From NCBI GenBank assembly GCA_026706445.1, contig JAPOYT010000001.1, positions 13,460 to 48,787 on the forward strand: 35,328 nt of DNA. The letters are read 5' to 3'. A program made the translations under genes and the position numbers. The stretch is from Chloroflexota bacterium. Its GTDB lineage: Bacteria; Chloroflexota; Anaerolineae; Aggregatilineales; Phototrophicaceae. The notes beneath the pieces were generated by a model. The model saw nothing but the letters and a program-made list of their open reading frames with translations, had not been told where the DNA came from and made no database searches. Below, one piece after another: positions 32,751-35,328 of this stretch (its first letter is position 1; each line of letters starts with the position of its first letter).

Positions 32751-33566
32751 TCAGCGCCTGCGATAGATGATTAAACCGAAGACCGCCAGAACCGCCGAGA
32801 CCGACAGCACCACCGCCCAATTCAGCCAGGGCATCCGCTTGGCGACTTCCAGCATCAGCACAATCGTCATGCCCATGATCAGCAGCGCGCGCCAGACATC
32901 CAGCACGATGGCATCGGCTTGAGCGCGCCCGTCGTCAGTCGCGTAACCGGCCGCGGCGAAAAGCTCCTCGCCGATCAGGCATTCGTCCGCCATGGCATAA
33001 GCCACCGCCTGACCCTCCAGGCGATCGCTGACCGCCAGGCTGCCCTGCCCGCGGCGATCGGCGCTGTCGAGCATCAACGCCAACTCCGGCCCAAAGCCCC
33101 CGGCCAGCACATGCGCCGCCGGATCATCCGTCTTGAGCGCCGCCGTCACAGCCGCCGCATAGGCGATATCGGGCGGATACCACTGCACTCGCGACAGATA
33201 TGCATCGCCCTCCCAGGCGCGCCAAACCGTATCCTGCCCCAGCGGAACGCTCGAAGCCGCCGAAGTCGTGATGATCGGCGAGACATCGCTGGCGTCCGCC
33301 CGCTCGATGATGTGATGAAAGAACTCGGCTTCAGCCAGCGCGACCGCCGTGCGGTCCTCGCCGACAGCCGTACTACCCAGCGCCAGATGCAGCGGACGGT
33401 TCGCCTCAATCGACTGATTCGTCCACTCGCCGATGCGCTCCACAGCCGCCATCCGCCGCAGCGGACGCTGCCGGCCCCGCCGCTGAAAATAGCGCGCCGT
33501 ATACACCAGCAGCACCGTCGCGAACACGAACAGAACAGCGTAGACCTGCAGCGTCGTCTGGTCCAA
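32751..33566 (-). CDS. Membrane protein resembling the DUF6754 family
   Basis: A 271-residue protein with one N-terminal TM segment (about 7-24), an extracytoplasmic or cytoplasmic alpha/beta domain and two C-terminal TM segments (about 225-243 and 248-266). Conserved-looking stretches are RPLHLALGSTAVGEDRTA, SPIITTSAASSVPLGQDT, YPPDIAYAAAV and VLAGGFGPELALML. I recall this pattern as DUF6754, common in Chloroflexota, but I cannot verify it. It starts with TTG (33564-33566), six bases after the small-protein gene; GGAGTAGGGG precedes it. It is the second gene of the cluster. Confidence 0.75.
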   Translation of the reverse strand: MDQTTLQVYAVLFVFATVLLVYTARYFQRRGRQRPLRRMAAVERIGEWTNQSIEANRPLHLALGSTAVGEDRTAVALAEAEFFHHIIERADASDVSPIITTSAASSVPLGQDTVWRAWEGDAYLSRVQWYPPDIAYAAAVTAALKTDDPAAHVLAGGFGPELALMLDSADRRGQGSLAVSDRLEGQAVAYAMADECLIGEELFAAAGYATDDGRAQADAIVLDVWRALLIMGMTIVLMLEVAKRMPWLNWAVVLSVSAVLAVFGLIIYRRR

Positions 33567-33572
33567 TTGCCC

Positions 33573-33824
33573 CTACTCCATCGGCTCCTCAGCCAAAGAA
33601 CGGCGCAGCGCCTCGAAGCCGTCCGGCTCTTCCAGCAAGTCGGCCAATTCCCGCAGCGCGCCGCCACCGCCCCACAAGGCAGCCAATGGCTCAGCCACCA
33701 GCATAGCGTTCGCCAAGACCGGCGCAATCGGCCGGAGCGCCTCCAGCAAGCTCAGCAGAAAAGGGGCGCCCCCGCGCGCTCTGGCCTCCGCGACCAAGCG
33801 CGATACGTCTGACTCTCTCTCCAT
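33573..33824 (-). CDS. Small soluble protein heading the MutL-like operon
   Basis: An 83-residue protein with no TM segment and no family I recognise. It is mostly helical (SDVSRLVAEARARG, PFLLSLLEALRPIAP), then has a glycine run (WGGGG) and an acidic end (ALRELADLLEEPDGFEALRR). A helical adaptor or regulator is plausible. It begins the operon, with an extended -10 box so close to ATG 33824 that the mRNA would be leaderless or nearly so. Its stop is six bases from the next gene's TTG. Confidence 0.7.
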   Translation of the reverse strand: MERESDVSRLVAEARARGGAPFLLSLLEALRPIAPVLANAMLVAEPLAALWGGGGALRELADLLEEPDGFEALRRSLAEEPME

Positions 33825-33831
33825 ATCGCGC

Positions 33832-33840
33832 AGTATAGCA
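33832..33840 (-). promoter_or_regulatory. Extended -10 promoter of the six-gene operon
   Basis: On the minus strand, TGC then TATACT gives an extended -10 element (TGnTATACT). It lies seven bases before ATG 33824, so transcription would start at or next to the start codon. No -35 match is visible, which the extended form can make up for. Confidence 0.4.
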
Positions 33841-33892
33841 TCGTTCGGGATTGGGGGCGCTTGCCGCAGCGAGGGATTTGGGCGCGCGAAGG

Positions 33893-34003
33893 ATGATGGT
33901 AGAATGCGCTGCCTACGGCTGGGAGGTCGCCGTGCTGGACGACGAGGAAGAGATTCTGCGGCGTCTGCTGGACTTGAATCTGGCGCGGGCTGAGCGAGGA
34001 TGA
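33893..34003 (+). pseudogene. C-terminal relic of a type IIG/Eco57I-like DNA methylase
   Basis: A 36-codon frame contains CAAYGWEVAV, then LDDEEEILRRLLDLNLARA before its stop. The pattern AYGW, an acidic turn, then DEEIL-x-x-LL-x-LN is typical of the last 30 residues of Eco57I/PglX-like restriction-methylation proteins. Nothing upstream codes for the rest: the methylase motifs are absent, and the next sequence upstream is the promoter of the minus-strand operon. It is most likely the end of a deleted gene. It is too short to be a functional enzyme. Confidence 0.5.
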
Positions 34004-34043
34004 GGCGCGGATTGTGGCGGGGAGGTGATCAGCAGCCATATTG

Positions 34044-34071
34044 TGCTATGATTGCTGTATGTTGTAACAAC
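34044..34071 (+). promoter_or_regulatory. Extended -10 promoter and palindrome of the protease module
   Basis: TGCTATGAT (34044-34052) is an extended -10 element; transcription would start near 34059. GTTGTAACAAC (34061-34071) has perfect 5-base arms around one base and would lie at the transcript's beginning, a good place for an operator. GAGGCGGA is the ribosome-binding site of ATG 34088. Confidence 0.45.
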
Positions 34072-34087
34072 TATTGTGAGGCGGAAA

Positions 34088-34339
34088 ATGAGACCACTTG
34101 AAAAGGAATACCGGTATTTCATTGAGATTATGCATGATCTCGCTGAAAAGCACGGTGCAGGGAACTATGTTGCAATAAAAGGTCATGATTTACTCGGCGT
34201 GTATTCTTGCTACGAGGATGCTGCTAAGGCTGTCTACCAAGACCATGAAAGAGGAACTGTTCTGCTGCAGAGGATTGAGGAAAGCATCGATGCGATGACG
34301 GTGCATTTGCATACGCCAAGAATAGTATCCTCTTCATGA
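34088..34339 (+). CDS. 83-residue protein paired with a retropepsin-like protease
   Basis: A small soluble protein. It has a helical start (EYRYFIEIMHDLAEKHGAG), then NYVAIKGHDLLGVYSCYEDA, a beta-turn pattern in which a 'VxIKxHxxxGxY' core is followed by a helix and GTVLLQRI. I recall that similar short proteins (DUF5678-like) often precede retropepsin-like genes in bacteria; I cannot verify this. The ATG at 34088 follows GAGGCGGA and is preferred over an in-frame TTG at 34052. The stop overlaps the protease start (ATGA). It is AT-richer than neighbours, so it may be acquired. A substrate adaptor or inhibitor of the protease is a plausible role, but unproven. Confidence 0.75.
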   Translation: MRPLEKEYRYFIEIMHDLAEKHGAGNYVAIKGHDLLGVYSCYEDAAKAVYQDHERGTVLLQRIEESIDAMTVHLHTPRIVSSS

Positions 34340-34809
34340 CTTCAACACCCCACGTATGGACACGGAAATGGGATTCTTTACAAAATCAGCTTATAAGCCC
34401 GTGTTCAATTTCAGATTTGTTTTCCTTCATTGAGTCGGCATCGAAACCTGACTCTATAGACAGACTGCATGAGTTCTCGGCGCTTTGGGATACGGGGGCT
34501 ACACACAGCGTAATAGGCAAGAGGGTTGTTGATACGCTTGGCATAACGCACGAGGGTTTCATTCCGATAGCGCACGCGCATGGTACAGACGAAGTGCCTA
34601 TATACCATGTCGGCCTTGTGCTGCCAAATGGAATTGCCTTTCCTATGCCCAACGTAGCGCAAACTGAATTAACAGGTATTGATGTATTGATTGGCATGGA
34701 TATCATTAATCGGGGCGACTTCGCAGTTACAAATAGAAACGGCAAAACGATGTTCTCATATCGCTTCCCGTCAATGACTGATATTGACTTCCAGTCGGAA
34801 TCAGAGTAA
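34336..34809 (+). CDS. Retropepsin-like aspartyl protease family protein
   Basis: A 157-residue protein with one aspartyl-protease half. The active-site motif is ALWDTGATHSVIG (Asp52), and the second conserved region is DVLIGMDIINRGDFAVTN (116-133), the hydrophobic-hydrophobic-Gly part. One copy of the motif means a homodimer would be needed, as in retroviral proteases. Residues 1-45 are a variable N-terminal part. No signal peptide is visible, so it should act in the cytoplasm. It is co-translated with the 83-residue protein and lies in a low-GC patch after an R-M relic. The substrate is unknown. Similar proteins exist in many bacteria, mostly with no known function. Confidence 0.85.
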   Translation: MTSTPHVWTRKWDSLQNQLISPCSISDLFSFIESASKPDSIDRLHEFSALWDTGATHSVIGKRVVDTLGITHEGFIPIAHAHGTDEVPIYHVGLVLPNGIAFPMPNVAQTELTGIDVLIGMDIINRGDFAVTNRNGKTMFSYRFPSMTDIDFQSESE

Positions 34810-34902
34810 TCGGACAGGGATACACAATTTAACCAAAGGACGAAGCCCGCGCGACCATCCGCTTTCCCCCTCCCCAGTGATGAAGAAAATCTCCCCGTTG
34901 CC

Positions 34903-34975
34903 GTGCCTCTGCGGCGAAAAACCTCTGTGCCCTCCGCGCCTCTGTGGTGAATCCCCTCGGTGCCCTCGGTGGTAA
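34903..34975. repeat. Family-2 repeat cluster (CCTCTGTGCCCTC)
   Basis: GTGCCTCTGCGGCGAAAAA, CCTCTGTGCCCTCCGCG, CCTCTGTGGTGAA and CCTCGGTGCCCTCGGTGG are four variants of one short unit in tandem. Bases 34916-34934 match 4467-4485 inverted. Unlike family 1, it forms no strong hairpin. Confidence 0.6.
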
Positions 34976-35013
34976 AATCCCCTACGCTACCCCGCGCCGA
35001 AATCCCCATACGT

Positions 35014-35049
35014 GAACATTTGTTCTCCCATTCGCAACTGATCTATGCT
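35014..35049 (+). promoter_or_regulatory. LexA box and overlapping promoter
   Basis: GAACATTTGTTC (35014-35025) matches the Gram-positive/Chloroflexota LexA box GAACnnnnGTTC in a perfect palindrome-like form. A promoter overlaps it: TTGTTC (35020-35025), 18 bases, then TATGCT (35044-35049). Transcription would start close to ATG 35061. Repressor binding would block the -35 element, so an SOS gene should start here. Confidence 0.6.
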
Positions 35050-35060
35050 ACCCTGTCCAC

Positions 35061-35212
35061 ATGAGCCCCTCCACACCAACCCGCGCCCAGCGCGTCAGAT
35101 GGCCAGATGGCCAAAAAAAAATATTCCGTCGGCATAGCAATGCGCGATCTCCCGCCGCGCCCGGCCCGCCGAATCCTTCTCCCAATTCCAGCAGCCGCCC
35201 GCCAAGGGGGCT
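35061..35212 (+). CDS. Start of an SOS-controlled gene, identity lost in poor sequence
   Basis: ATG 35061 opens a frame beginning MSPSTPTRAQRVRWPDGQKK. It lies just after the LexA-box promoter, so lexA or another SOS gene is expected, but I cannot match the residues to a known family. Base calls beyond about 35105 (a nine-A run) and the homopolymers after 35213 are suspect, so the frame may be wrong. Do not rely on the product. Confidence 0.2.

Positions 35213-35328
<116 letters not shown>

Overview
The window looks like a fosmid-sized piece (about 35 kb, both ends cut) of an uncultured, GC-rich bacterium, most likely a Chloroflexota member near Anaerolineae/Caldilineae. This placement is inference. 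It rests on the gene mix: a MutL-like ASKHA protein with no glutamate mutase beside it, many ABC transporters, AttH-like and SH3b secreted proteins, and G/C-rich clover-leaf repeats between genes. A Gram-positive-type LexA box and threonine/proline-rich linkers in secreted proteins fit too. I saw no rRNA, tRNA or CRISPR array.

Layout. 1-5400: the 3' part of an O-acetylhomoserine sulfhydrylase gene, a small coiled-coil protein, a Wzz-type chain-length protein, an abutting catabolic pair on the minus strand (PLP-dependent lyase and mandelate-racemase-type enolase-superfamily enzyme) and a nucleotidyltransferase. 5585-11506: a lipoprotein, then a promoter and a plus-strand operon: nucleoside-type ABC ATPase, sulfite-oxidase-family molybdoenzyme, two permeases and a Nudix hydrolase. 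11596-17700: a PAP2-like membrane protein, a secreted WD40-like protein, a sulfatase broken by an amber codon next to its catalytic cysteine, an M20 amidohydrolase and a secreted triple-SH3b protein. 17931-24023: a small ORF coupled to an AttH-like protein, a methyltransferase, a nucleotide-sugar epimerase, a GT4 glycosyltransferase, a CPBP-like membrane protein and an MBL-fold hydrolase. 24144-27612: a sugar-type ABC importer (binding protein and two permeases, no ATPase).

27638-33824 is a tight six-gene minus-strand operon: small protein, DUF6754-like membrane protein, 6-TM protein, 661-residue bitopic SH3b protein, second 6-TM protein and MutL-like ATPase. It reads as one membrane machine of unknown function and is the best candidate for an undescribed system. 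Upstream of it lies a relic of a type IIG/Eco57I-like methylase. Next comes an AT-richer two-gene module (83-residue protein plus single-domain retropepsin-like protease, ATGA overlap) with its own promoter and a palindrome, a second candidate system. The window ends with a LexA-box promoter and a low-complexity tail that is probably a sequencing or assembly artefact.

Two repeat families run through the window. Family 1 (G/C-rich, terminal inverted repeats, two internal hairpins) occurs at seven places. It usually lies directly after a stop or before a start codon, and in two genes it encodes the protein's C-terminus. Family 2 is a short motif near 4467 and 34903.
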